Source of the DNA: CAVRXQ01 sp963725215
Lineage (GTDB): Bacteria; Actinomycetota; Acidimicrobiia; Acidimicrobiales; Bog-793
Assembly (NCBI GenBank): GCA_963725215.1
Contig: CAVRXQ010000001.1
Location: 62,001 to 126,000 of the forward strand
DNA: 64,000 nt
Reading direction: 5' to 3'
Both the position numbers and the translations under genes were made by a program. The notes under the pieces are model-generated. The model was not told where the DNA came from. It saw only the letters and a list, made by a program, of their open reading frames with translations, and did no database searches. Positions 7,450 to 15,554 of this stretch are shown here, one piece after another (within the stretch, counting starts at the first letter, position 1; every line of letters begins with the position of its first letter).

Positions 7450-8445
7450 TCAGCCCAGTTCCCGACGGTGTCCGCTCGCCAACTCGACGAGGACCTCTTT
7501 GTCGAACTGGTCCGCCGAGGCGAAGGCGAGCTTGCACTTCGTAACGGCGCGCACCGTCGCGGTGCGCTTGCCGCCTTCGAGCGCGGCACGCTCGCCGTGG
7601 ATCGATCCTGGCCCGCACTCGACGAGCGGCTTGCCGTCGACTTCGACGCGCACCACACCGTCGAGCACGAGGAAAAGATCGCGCCCTTCGTCACCCTGTT
7701 CGATGACCACCGCGCCTTGAGGGACCGCCTCGATGCGCGGTCGCTCGCCGGCGCGCATCAACTCGCTCGACAATTCGCGCTCGAGCGCCGTCTCGATGGC
7801 GGTCGTGAGCGCGCTCGAGTCGCGATCGCCCCACGGGCTGTGGACCCCGAACGCCCTGCGGTACCAGGTCGAGAAGTCGATGAGTCCGGACTTCTGCGCG
7901 AGCTTTCCGTCCGAGTCGTAGATCCAGTGGCGCGGGAACGAGCTCGCCCCGCGCAGTTCGATGCGCGACCGGCCGTCGACGAAGATCGTCAGCGCGAGCG
8001 TCGTCCAAACAAGTGGAGCGGAGAGCTGCACGAACGGCGCCCGCCGGACCCGGCGCGGCGCGGGTAGCCCGGTGCGTCCCCCGGCGGTTTGAACGAACGT
8101 CACGCTGCGGTCGGTGACGATCGGCTCCGGACAGATATCGGGAAGCGGCACCGCCTGGAACGTCTTGTGCAGCCCGCCCAGTCGTACCGTCGTCGAGCCG
8201 ATCGCCCCGCCGCCCGACTGGCCGTAATCGACGATCCGGCCGTGCTCGGTCTCGATGAAGCCGCGGAGCTCGTTCGCGAAACGGAAGCGGTCTGCGACGC
8301 GCAGCTCCTCCAAGTCGGTCACGACCTCCGGCGGCGCCTCGTCGTAGTGGGTGATGCCGATTTCGAATGGCGCGCGCACGGCGGCGCCGCTGATCGCCTC
8401 CGACGGAATCCACGAGATAGAAGTCACCGAGCCCTCGGTGCGCAT
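7450..8445 (-). CDS. Cyclic nucleotide-binding domain protein with uncharacterised N-terminal domain
   Basis: This is a protein of about 331 residues. The C-terminal third is a CAP-like cNMP-binding domain, with the phosphate-binding cassette visible as GSIHGERAAL...KRTATV. The first 225 residues form a domain I cannot name; it contains ITHYDEAPPE, DRFRFANELRGFIE and YGQSGGGAIGSTT and has no obvious membrane span. The gene ends one base before the cyclase start, so effector and producer of the cyclic nucleotide are co-translated. The ATG at 8445 follows GGGGGGC at good spacing; an ATG at 8478 is the alternative. There is no DNA-binding domain, so it is probably a cAMP/cGMP-controlled effector rather than a Crp-type regulator. 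Confidence 0.85.
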   Translation of the reverse strand: MRTEGSVTSISWIPSEAISGAAVRAPFEIGITHYDEAPPEVVTDLEELRVADRFRFANELRGFIETEHGRIVDYGQSGGGAIGSTTVRLGGLHKTFQAVPLPDICPEPIVTDRSVTFVQTAGGRTGLPAPRRVRRAPFVQLSAPLVWTTLALTIFVDGRSRIELRGASSFPRHWIYDSDGKLAQKSGLIDFSTWYRRAFGVHSPWGDRDSSALTTAIETALERELSSELMRAGERPRIEAVPQGAVVIEQGDEGRDLFLVLDGVVRVEVDGKPLVECGPGSIHGERAALEGGKRTATVRAVTKCKLAFASADQFDKEVLVELASGHRRELG

Positions 8446-8612
8446 GTCGCCCCCCAACTGGCCGTCTCGGCCCACCATCGCTCGCTCGATACGCGAGAAC
8501 CTGGTGCCAGCGTGCCGCTAAATGGCCAGCTCGCAAAGGGTGAGAACCCGTGTCCCCTGAGGAGGCAGGCATCACCGGACGAGGGAGCGATTCGCGCCCT
8601 GCCTCCGCGGCC

Positions 8613-10091
8613 TCAGCGGGTCGGGAGCGATCCTCGTCTCGAGTCGGCTATGACCGTTCTCGCCGCGTGCAGGCCGCACATGCCGTGCACGCCCCCGCCC
8701 GGCGGGGTCGATGCGGAGCACAAGTAGACGCCTTTCAGCGGCGATCGGTACGGGTTCCAGCGAGCGACGGGTCGGAAAAGCGTCTGGAAAAGATCGGCGG
8801 CGCCTCCACCGATGTCACCGCCGACGTCGTTCGGGTTGTCCTCCTCGAGCGCCGACGGCGGCCGCACCGCCCGCGCCCGCACGACGTCTTTGAACCCGGG
8901 AGCGAAGCGCTCGATCTGCGCCTCGATGCGTTCGGTCATGTCGATATCGGAGCCGTTCGGGACGTGGCAGTAGACCCACAAGGTCGACCGGCCCGCTGGG
9001 GCGCGCGACGGATCGACCACGCTCGGCTGCACGGCGATGCAGAAGGGCCGTTCGGAGTGCCGACCGATCGCCACGTCACTCTCGGACCGGGCGACGTCCT
9101 CGAAGGTTCCGCCGACGTGCACGGTGCCCGCGAGCCGGCATTCGGGCGCCGACCAGGGGACGGCTTCGTCGAGCGCGTAGTCGATCTTGAAGGCGCCGGG
9201 GCCGGGATGAAAACGCTGCAGCGATCGCCGGTAGCCGGCTGGCAGTGCCTCGCCGGCGATCTTCGCCAGCGCTTTGGGCGCGACATCGAAGAGGATCGCG
9301 TCCGCGCCTTCGACGTCGGCGAGGCTCGTCACCCACTGTCCGCACCTCACCCGACCACCGAGCGCTTCGAGCTCGCCGACGAGGGCGTCGACGACGTTCG
9401 TGCTGCCGCCGCGCACAATCGGCCATCCCGTCGAGTGGGCGAGAGTCGTAAGCAGCATCGCGAAGGACGCAGTCAGCAGCTGGTCGAGCGAGAGCATCGA
9501 GTGCGCGGCAACGCCCGCGACGAGCCCGCGCGTCTCATCGGTGGTGAAGCGGTGGGCGAGGTGGCGCGCCGAGCGAAGTCCGAGCGCCGCGAATCGGGCT
9601 GTGGCGAGCGGGTGCGCTGGCGGGGTGCGGATCGGCGCGAGCAACGACGGCAAGTACCGCTCGCGCTCGCGGACCGTCCAGGAGAACAGTCGTCGGTACG
9701 CGGCGCGATCCGCGCCGAGTGCAGCGGCGGTCTCTTCCACGCTCTGTCGCACCGCGGCCGCGCGCCCGCCGTCGAGGGGATGCGCGACGGCGACTTCGGG
9801 GACGAGCAAGTCGACACCGCGGCCCGCAAGATCGATCCCGGCAAAAAACGGCGACTCGGCCAACAGCGGATGCACGGCCGAGCAGACGTCGTGGAGGAAT
9901 CCCTCTTCGGTGAGCGCCGCGCTGCGACAACCCCCTCCCGGGGTTGTCGCCCCCTCGATGACTTCAACGGCGAACCCGGCGCGAGCGAGTTCGATCGCGG
10001 CCGCGAGCCCGTTCGGTCCGGATCCGACGACCGCCGCCTTTAGGGTTTCCGTACCCGCGCGACGCCGGTGATCGAACGAAACTGGCTCCAT
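8613..10091 (-). CDS. CrtI/phytoene-desaturase-like FAD-dependent oxidoreductase
   Basis: This 492-residue flavoprotein has an N-terminal dinucleotide-binding motif AAVVGSGPNGLAAAIELA (about 18-36), the GATTPGGGCRS segment after the second strand, and a C-terminal FAD motif near PPGGGVHGMCGLHAA. That is the layout of phytoene desaturase, carotenoid isomerase and PYROXD2-type proteins. No crtB or other carotenoid gene is nearby, so a carotenoid substrate is not supported. The ATG at 10091 lies about 25 residues before the FAD motif, slightly long for the family; a later start is possible. It is separated from the MDMPI gene by 37 bases on the same strand. Confidence 0.85.
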   Translation of the reverse strand: MEPVSFDHRRRAGTETLKAAVVGSGPNGLAAAIELARAGFAVEVIEGATTPGGGCRSAALTEEGFLHDVCSAVHPLLAESPFFAGIDLAGRGVDLLVPEVAVAHPLDGGRAAAVRQSVEETAAALGADRAAYRRLFSWTVRERERYLPSLLAPIRTPPAHPLATARFAALGLRSARHLAHRFTTDETRGLVAGVAAHSMLSLDQLLTASFAMLLTTLAHSTGWPIVRGGSTNVVDALVGELEALGGRVRCGQWVTSLADVEGADAILFDVAPKALAKIAGEALPAGYRRSLQRFHPGPGAFKIDYALDEAVPWSAPECRLAGTVHVGGTFEDVARSESDVAIGRHSERPFCIAVQPSVVDPSRAPAGRSTLWVYCHVPNGSDIDMTERIEAQIERFAPGFKDVVRARAVRPPSALEEDNPNDVGGDIGGGAADLFQTLFRPVARWNPYRSPLKGVYLCSASTPPGGGVHGMCGLHAARTVIADSRRGSLPTR

Positions 10092-10128
10092 GAGCTTCGG
10101 TCGTCGCTTCAGCCGCGCGCGGCTTCGC

Positions 10129-10881
10129 TCATTTGAACGTCACCCGCCGCCACGATTCGATCACGCTCTTGTTGCCGACCATTTCGACCGCCGATTCGTC
10201 GCCACCGTCGCGATGGAGGATCCAGCGGTACAGCGCTGCTGCTGGAGCGCGCACCGTCGCGTCCATGTTCGCCACGACGAATTCGACCCGATTCGGTGCG
10301 AGCGCGAGCCTCCACTCCTCATCGACGTCGCTCGCGACGAAAGCGATCGACCCTTTCAACGAATCGACCGGCTCGTCGGATATGTGCCGAGCGAGCAAGG
10401 AGAGGAATTCGTCGATCCCGTCTGCTGCAAGGGCCGCTTCGATGGGAGTGACGGTTCCCGCGCCAAGCTCCGCGTCCACGCGGTGAATCGCCGTCTCATG
10501 CGCCATGCGACGGAACCAAAACCGCGCCGGAGCCGGCGCGCGATCTGACCAGTTCCAGACCACTTCGTCTTCTGGGGTCGCGCCGAGCATGGCGACCAAC
10601 CTGGCGAAGTTCGCGTCGTAATCCGCGGCGATCGCGTCGAAGTCACCGACGAGTTCGTCCACCCGCCGAAGGTGGGGACGAGCCTGGAGCTTTTGTTCGA
10701 GGATGCTCGCCACCCATGTGTCCACGGAAGCGACGTGACCGACAAGCGCGCGCATGTCCCATCCAGGACAGCTCGGGATCTCGGCGGACGCGGATGCGCG
10801 GGCGACCTCGATGAGCCGTGCCCCGTCGCGGTGCACGTGGTCGAGGTATTCGTCGCGATCCATCGGCGGCGAGTCTCGCAT
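10129..10881 (-). CDS. Maleylpyruvate isomerase-family (DinB-like, mycothiol-linked) protein
   Basis: This 250-residue protein belongs to the actinobacterial MDMPI family. The N-terminal four-helix domain carries the marks CPGWDMRALVGHV and, later, WFRRMAHETAIHRVDAE, whose His residues make the usual metal site. Family members are mycothiol-dependent transferases/isomerases, but most have no known substrate. The gene starts 10 bases after tsaD ends and could be read through from it. The ATG at 10881 was taken; an ATG six codons later (10863) is equally possible because neither has a strong Shine-Dalgarno sequence. Confidence 0.85.
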   Translation of the reverse strand: MRDSPPMDRDEYLDHVHRDGARLIEVARASASAEIPSCPGWDMRALVGHVASVDTWVASILEQKLQARPHLRRVDELVGDFDAIAADYDANFARLVAMLGATPEDEVVWNWSDRAPAPARFWFRRMAHETAIHRVDAELGAGTVTPIEAALAADGIDEFLSLLARHISDEPVDSLKGSIAFVASDVDEEWRLALAPNRVEFVVANMDATVRAPAAALYRWILHRDGGDESAVEMVGNKSVIESWRRVTFK

Positions 10882-10890
10882 GTCGAGGCT

Positions 10891-11922
10891 TCAGTGCGTC
10901 ACGATCTCGGATCGTCGGTGTGGCGGCATGCGAAGACTCGGAGTGGCTCCCTCGGAAAGATCGGTCGGACCGTCGATCGCGAGGCGAACCGAAGCGGCCG
11001 CGGCGATCATCGCCGCGTTGTCAGTGCACATCGTCGGGCTCGGGAGGAACGCCCCGAGCCCTGCCTCGCGCGCCGCGCTGGACAGCGCCGTCCGCAAAGG
11101 GCCGTTCGCCGCGACTCCTCCGGCGAGACAGATCGAGCGCGCGCCGGTTTGCTGAACGGCGCGAATCGCCTTCGTGACGAGGATCTCGACCACGGCCTCT
11201 TGGAACGCCGCGGCGACATCCGCCGTGCCCATCTCGGGGTGTGCTCGCACGTATCGCACGACTGCGGTCTTGAGGCCAGAGAACGAAAAAACCAACCCGT
11301 CGTCAAGCATCGGTCGCGGGAACCGAGTCGCCGAAGGGTCACCCCCCTCGGCAATCCGTTCGATTGCCGGCCCCCCGGGATACGGAAGGCCCAAAAAGCG
11401 CGCCACCTTGTCGAAGGCCTCGCCGGCCGCGTCGTCAACGGTCTCTCCGAGCAACGCGTAGTCCCCCGGTGCACTCATCTCGACCAACAACGTGTGGCCA
11501 CCGGAGACCAACAAGACGACTGCGGGCATCGCAACTTGTGGGTTCTCGAGGATCGAGCCGAACAAATGGCCCTCGAGGTGATTGACGCCGACGAAGGGGA
11601 CCTGCCACGCGAGCGAGAGCGCCTTCGCGTACGAGATGCCGACCAACAGGGCGCCGATCAGCCCGGGACCGGTTGTCGCCGCGACGGCGGCCAACCGCGG
11701 CGATTGCGTCGACAGTCCCGCACCCTCGAGCGCCTCGAGAACGACGGGCGTGATGCGCTCGAGGTGTGCCCGCCCGGCGAGCTCCGGCACGACCCCCCCG
11801 AATCTGGAGTGCAGGTCGACCTGGCTGGAGACGATCGAGGACCGGATGATGTGTCCGTCTTCGACGACCGCCGCGGCCGTCTCGTCACACGATGTCTCTA
11901 CTGCGAGGATGAGCGAACTCAT
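10891..11922 (-). CDS. tsaD: tRNA threonylcarbamoyladenosine transferase subunit TsaD
   Basis: This 343-residue protein is the catalytic subunit for t6A37 formation. It transfers threonylcarbamoyl from TC-AMP to A37 of ANN-decoding tRNAs, together with TsaB and TsaE. It has the ASKHA nucleotide-binding fold. The Fe-binding HLEGH motif is in GVNHLEGHLF, and SGGHTLL and GGVAANGPLR are conserved. The start MSSLILAVETSCDETAAA is the family start, and its ATG overlaps the rimI stop as ATGA. TsaB, TsaE and RimI are encoded in the same coupled operon. TsaC/Sua5, needed to make TC-AMP, is not in the window. Confidence 0.97.
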   Translation of the reverse strand: MSSLILAVETSCDETAAAVVEDGHIIRSSIVSSQVDLHSRFGGVVPELAGRAHLERITPVVLEALEGAGLSTQSPRLAAVAATTGPGLIGALLVGISYAKALSLAWQVPFVGVNHLEGHLFGSILENPQVAMPAVVLLVSGGHTLLVEMSAPGDYALLGETVDDAAGEAFDKVARFLGLPYPGGPAIERIAEGGDPSATRFPRPMLDDGLVFSFSGLKTAVVRYVRAHPEMGTADVAAAFQEAVVEILVTKAIRAVQQTGARSICLAGGVAANGPLRTALSSAAREAGLGAFLPSPTMCTDNAAMIAAAASVRLAIDGPTDLSEGATPSLRMPPHRRSEIVTH

Positions 11923-12503
11923 GACGTCGTCTGTTCCTCGACTACCTCTCCGAGCGCGCGTCCGATAGCGCGAAGGCGTTCTCCGTACTCTTCTGAATCG
12001 GCGTCGGCGATGTGCATCACGAGACCGTCCTCCCCGGTGGCGACGTAGTAGTTCTTCCGCACGCCGACCGGAGCGAAGCCGAACCACTCGTAAAGACGCT
12101 GCGCGAAGGTGTTCGACATTCGTACCTCGAGCGTGATCGAGCCCGCCCCCCATTCGCGCGCATCGGCGACGAAGCGGTACATGAGGCGAGCACCGATCTT
12201 CCTCTTCTGCCATGAACGCGCGACGCCGATCGTCGTCACATGGGCTTCGCCGGCGACAAGGATTCCGCCTGCATATCCGACGACGTTGCCTCCGGAGGTA
12301 GCGGCGTAATAGCGACGAGTCGCGCGCTGCGCGAGCTCGGACAGGTAGAGGCCCTGCGACCACGGCTCGGCAAAGATCTCGCGTTCGATCGCGACAACAG
12401 ACGCGATGTCCCGCCGCCGCATCTCGACGATGTCGACGACCTCGCCATCGCGAGGCGGAAGCGGAAGCCCCGCTCGCCGACGCCGTGATCCGCGAATGCT
12501 CAT
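11919..12503 (-). CDS. rimI: Ribosomal protein S18 alanine N-acetyltransferase RimI
   Basis: This is a GNAT-fold acetyltransferase, 194 residues, slightly longer than the usual 150-160 because of a basic leader (MSIRGSRRRRAG). The acetyl-CoA loop is VTTIGVARSWQKRKIGARL, preceded by EPWSQGLYLSEL and followed by NTFAQRLYEWFGF, typical of RimI. The start overlaps the tsaB stop (ATGA) and its stop overlaps the tsaD start. It probably acetylates the N terminus of S18; in actinobacteria the same enzyme may act on other N termini. The position between tsaB and tsaD is the standard actinobacterial arrangement. Confidence 0.93.
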   Translation of the reverse strand: MSIRGSRRRRAGLPLPPRDGEVVDIVEMRRRDIASVVAIEREIFAEPWSQGLYLSELAQRATRRYYAATSGGNVVGYAGGILVAGEAHVTTIGVARSWQKRKIGARLMYRFVADAREWGAGSITLEVRMSNTFAQRLYEWFGFAPVGVRKNYYVATGEDGLVMHIADADSEEYGERLRAIGRALGEVVEEQTTS

Positions 12504-13210
12504 CGGGGTGTTCCAAACATCGAAGACTCTCTTGTCTGGAAGTTCGCGACCGCGTCCGCCGGGCGCAGGTAGACCGGCTCGAGCGAGACCGCGTCAGTGA
12601 CGAGTCCCCGGCGCAACCGGTCTGCGCCGATCAGGCCGACTGCTTCAACCGAAGGCGCCCACAGTGCCTCGTCCGCAACGACCTCGACATGGGGAAGGGA
12701 CGCCAATTCGTCGCCGAGTCGCCGCGTCCCGTCGCCGACGAGCCGCACGTTCGCGTCGGGCGCGAGGCGCCTCACCATCGTCGCGATGGTGCCGAACTCC
12801 AGAACGCCGTCTTCGATCTCCCAGGCAACCTCGCCTCTACGCATGTCGACGAGGGGAACGATCGATACGTCGTCACCGAGGACGCGCCGCGCCATCTCCT
12901 TCAGCGCCTCGGTGCTTCGCACCGCCGCGATCGGCACCGACAACGCAAGCGCGACCGCCTTCGCCGCGGCGATGCCGACGCGAAGGCCGGTGAAAAGTCC
13001 CGGCCCGACATCGACCGCGATCGCATCGAGCTCCGACGGGTCGGTGTCGGAATCAAGAAGGACCCGCTCGATCGCGGGATGGAGCGTTTCCACGTGCAAA
13101 CGACCCGGCCGCGTTGAAACAGACCACACGACTCGGTCACGCTCGAAAACCGCCGCTCCAACTTCGAGCGTCGCCGTCTCCAGCGCAAGAAGTTTTGAGA
13201 AATCGGTCAT
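12500..13210 (-). CDS. tsaB: t6A biosynthesis protein TsaB
   Basis: This 236-residue non-catalytic paralogue of TsaD forms the TsaBD core for t6A synthesis. The N terminus KLLALETATLEVGAAV and the dimer-interface motif VGPGLFTGLRVGIAAAKA are diagnostic. It lacks the metal-binding HxEGH motif of TsaD, as expected. It lies one base after tsaE and overlaps rimI by four bases, giving the gene order tsaE-tsaB-rimI-tsaD. The ATG at 13210 is the only sensible start. Confidence 0.95.
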   Translation of the reverse strand: MTDFSKLLALETATLEVGAAVFERDRVVWSVSTRPGRLHVETLHPAIERVLLDSDTDPSELDAIAVDVGPGLFTGLRVGIAAAKAVALALSVPIAAVRSTEALKEMARRVLGDDVSIVPLVDMRRGEVAWEIEDGVLEFGTIATMVRRLAPDANVRLVGDGTRRLGDELASLPHVEVVADEALWAPSVEAVGLIGADRLRRGLVTDAVSLEPVYLRPADAVANFQTRESSMFGTPR

Positions 13211-13211
13211 T

Positions 13212-13739
13212 TCAGCGCCGCGCGCTCGAGGTGCCGGAAACGGAGAGCCCTACCCGAGTTCTCAACTCTCCCAGGCGATTTGTCCACCTCGGGCCGTGAG
13301 TAACGAAGGTGATCACCCGGCGATCAGCGCCGTCAGATTCACTCCCCTCTGTCGTCAAGGTGCATTCGAGCGCGTCCGATCCGAATCGCGCCCGCAACCG
13401 CTCGCCCCATTCGATGATCACCGCGGATCCGTCGTCCAGCACTTCGTCGAGCGCGAGGTCGGCGAGGTCGTCGCCTTCCTCGATCCGATAGCAATCGACG
13501 TGGGTGATCGGAGGTGTCGTTTCGTAGCGATGACTCAACGTGAAGGTCGGGCTCGTCGCTCCCGGTCCGCCGACCGCTTCGACGACGCCTTTCGTGAGAG
13601 TCGTCTTCCCGCTGCCGAGCTCCCCGATGAGCAACACGACATCTCCTGGCGCGAGAAGTGACGCGATCGCCGCGCCGACGCTCCGGGTCTCTTCCGCCGA
13701 GCGCGACACGACGACGAGCGGGGGGGCGCACTCGCTCAC
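13212..13739 (-). CDS. tsaE: t6A biosynthesis ATPase TsaE
   Basis: This 175-residue P-loop ATPase resets the TsaBD complex between rounds of t6A synthesis. Walker A is GELGSGKTTLTK; SPTFTLSHRYE and HVDCYRIEEGDD are the usual TsaE motifs, followed by IIEWGERL. GTG at 13739 was chosen because it overlaps the uracil-DNA glycosylase stop as GTGA and sits about 35 residues before Walker A. An upstream extension would overlap that gene in another frame. The tail after residue 145 (GPRWTNRLGELRTRVG) is longer than in most homologues. Confidence 0.95.
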   Translation of the reverse strand: MSECAPPLVVVSRSAEETRSVGAAIASLLAPGDVVLLIGELGSGKTTLTKGVVEAVGGPGATSPTFTLSHRYETTPPITHVDCYRIEEGDDLADLALDEVLDDGSAVIIEWGERLRARFGSDALECTLTTEGSESDGADRRVITFVTHGPRWTNRLGELRTRVGLSVSGTSSARR

Positions 13740-14380
13740 GTGGCAGCCGCTCCCGAAAGGGCGCGCTTTGCCCGTACGAAATCGGCGCGCATTTGCGCGA
13801 GCACGACTCCCCCGCCGCGCAACGCCGCCGCGGGATGGAATGTCGGAACAAGGACTCCGCGACCGAACGGGTACGAGCGACCACGCAACTTCGTGACCCC
13901 ATCGCTCACGCCGAGCAGCGCCCTCGCGGCAAAGTTGCCGAGTGTGACGATCACTTCGGGATTGACGGCATCGACCTGTCCGTCGAGGAAGTGCCGGCAC
14001 GTTGCGACCTCATCGGGATTGGGGTCGCGATTGTTCGGCGGGCGGCACTTCACGACGTTGGCGATGTAGCAGTCCGCGCGACTCAGTCCGATCTCCTCTT
14101 CGATCAGCCGGTCGAGCAGCTTCCCGGATCGACCGACGAAGGGTTCTCCAGCCAGATCCTCGTCGCGACCGGGTCCCTCGCCAACGAACATCAGTCGCGC
14201 ATTGGGGGACCCCGCGGAGAAGACGACGCTCGTCCGTCCGTTGGCCAGGGGACACGCGACGCAGGCCTTCGCGGCTCGCTCGAGCTCGGCGAGCGCGACC
14301 ACGTGCCCATGGTAACGCTGTGACCAGGAGGTTCCTCCGACCGCGGCTTCAGGGCTTCGTGGCGAGGGGATCTGCGTCAT
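13736..14380 (-). CDS. Family 4 uracil-DNA glycosylase (Fe-S type)
   Basis: This 214-residue enzyme removes uracil from DNA to start base-excision repair. Motif 1 is FVGEGPGRDEDLAGEPFVG, and motif 2 is PTFHPAAAL near the C terminus. Four cysteines suited to a 4Fe-4S cluster are present: ACVACPL, NVVKCRPP and EVATCRHF. The ATG at 14380 overlaps the 3' end of alr by 32 bases; a later start would cost little, because the first 25 residues look variable. It lies in the run between alr and tsaE, so it is likely co-expressed with t6A and cell-wall genes. It has the domain and length of the thermostable Udg4 group. Confidence 0.93.
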   Translation of the reverse strand: MTQIPSPRSPEAAVGGTSWSQRYHGHVVALAELERAAKACVACPLANGRTSVVFSAGSPNARLMFVGEGPGRDEDLAGEPFVGRSGKLLDRLIEEEIGLSRADCYIANVVKCRPPNNRDPNPDEVATCRHFLDGQVDAVNPEVIVTLGNFAARALLGVSDGVTKLRGRSYPFGRGVLVPTFHPAAALRGGGVVLAQMRADFVRAKRALSGAAAT

Positions 14381-15554
14381 TCACGGAGTCGTCGTCCGCG
14401 ATCGATGTCCGGATCGTCCTCGGAACGCGCCCGCCGATCCCGCAGAGCACCTCGTACGGGATAGTGCCGAGCCGCCGTGCCCACTCGTCGGCCGTGATCT
14501 CCTCGTCGCCTTGGCGGCCGATCAGAACGACTTCCTCCCCGACCCCGACGTCGTCCGTACCACAATCGACGATGAGCTGGTCCATCGTCACCGTCCCGCA
14601 AATCGGTCTCCGCCTCTCCCCGATGAGCACTTCGCCGCCTTCCGCACCGAGTCGACGGGTCACGCCGTCCGCGTATCCGAGCGGCACGACGGCGACCCGG
14701 CTGTCCTTTTCGAGCGCGATGGTGCGGCCGTAGCTCACGCGCTCTCCCGCCTCGAGATCGCGGACGAGATGGACACGCGCGACGAGCTTCAGGACCGGGA
14801 CGAGAGAGTCGCTCGCGCCGACCCGTTCGACCTCGCGCCGCAAGATCGCAGCGACACGCTCTGACGGCGCATACCCGTACGACGCGATGCCACAGCGCAC
14901 GAAGTCGTAACGGCTTGTCGGATGGGCAATCGCCCCGGCGGAGTTCGCGGCGTGAAGGAGAGGCGGGTCGAAACCGGATCGGCGGGCCGCCGCGACGACG
15001 CGCTCAAACCTCGAAAGCTGCTCGTTCGTGAATGGGTCTTCAGGGTCGTCGGCGACGGCGAAATGCGTCCATAAGCCCTCGAGACGGAGACCCGCCACCT
15101 GGACCTGCCTGCACAGCGCGACGACGTCTTCGGGATCTGCGCCGACACGGTGCATCCCGGTGTCAACTTTCACGTGGACGGGCACGACCCGGTCAAGCCG
15201 CCGAGCCGCGTTTGCTGCGGCGACAACCGCGTGCGGGCGGTACAAGGTGATGGTGACACCCGCATCGACGAGCGGTTCCATCGCCGAAGCCGGCGCTTCG
15301 GTGAGCATGAGGATCGGCGACGCGACACCCGCCTCCCGCAGCGCGATCGCCTCTTCTGCGAGCGCGACGCCGATCAGGCCCGCGCCACCTTCGATCGCCG
15401 CCTTGGCGACGGCGGTCGCGCCGTGCCCGTAGCCGTCGGCTTTCACGACCGCGCAGAGCCGAGCCGGAGCGACGATGCGGGAGAGCAACGACGCGTTGTG
15501 TCGCACGCGGCCGAGATCGATCTCCGCCCAGGCTTGTCGGTACGAGATGCTCAC
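14349..15554 (-). CDS. alr: Alanine racemase
   Basis: This PLP enzyme interconverts L- and D-alanine for peptidoglycan. It has 401 residues. The PLP lysine is in AVVKADGYGHGA (about residue 38). HFAVADDPED, ANSAGAIAHPT and the C-terminal barrel motif ICGTVTMDQLIVD, with the second-base region, are all present. GTG at 15554 was chosen because it overlaps the nnr stop as GTGA and leads straight into SYRQAWAEIDLGRVRHN, the normal N terminus. The upstream reading frame is only the antisense shadow of nnr. The 3' end overlaps the uracil-DNA glycosylase gene by 32 bases. Confidence 0.96.
   Translation of the reverse strand: MSISYRQAWAEIDLGRVRHNASLLSRIVAPARLCAVVKADGYGHGATAVAKAAIEGGAGLIGVALAEEAIALREAGVASPILMLTEAPASAMEPLVDAGVTITLYRPHAVVAAANAARRLDRVVPVHVKVDTGMHRVGADPEDVVALCRQVQVAGLRLEGLWTHFAVADDPEDPFTNEQLSRFERVVAAARRSGFDPPLLHAANSAGAIAHPTSRYDFVRCGIASYGYAPSERVAAILRREVERVGASDSLVPVLKLVARVHLVRDLEAGERVSYGRTIALEKDSRVAVVPLGYADGVTRRLGAEGGEVLIGERRRPICGTVTMDQLIVDCGTDDVGVGEEVVLIGRQGDEEITADEWARRLGTIPYEVLCGIGGRVPRTIRTSIADDDSVNDADPLATKP

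Noticed and set aside
8550..10043. Long plus-strand open frame (497 codons) opposite the FAD oxidoreductase
   Set aside because: Antisense shadow; the minus strand has the FAD motifs and normal protein composition.
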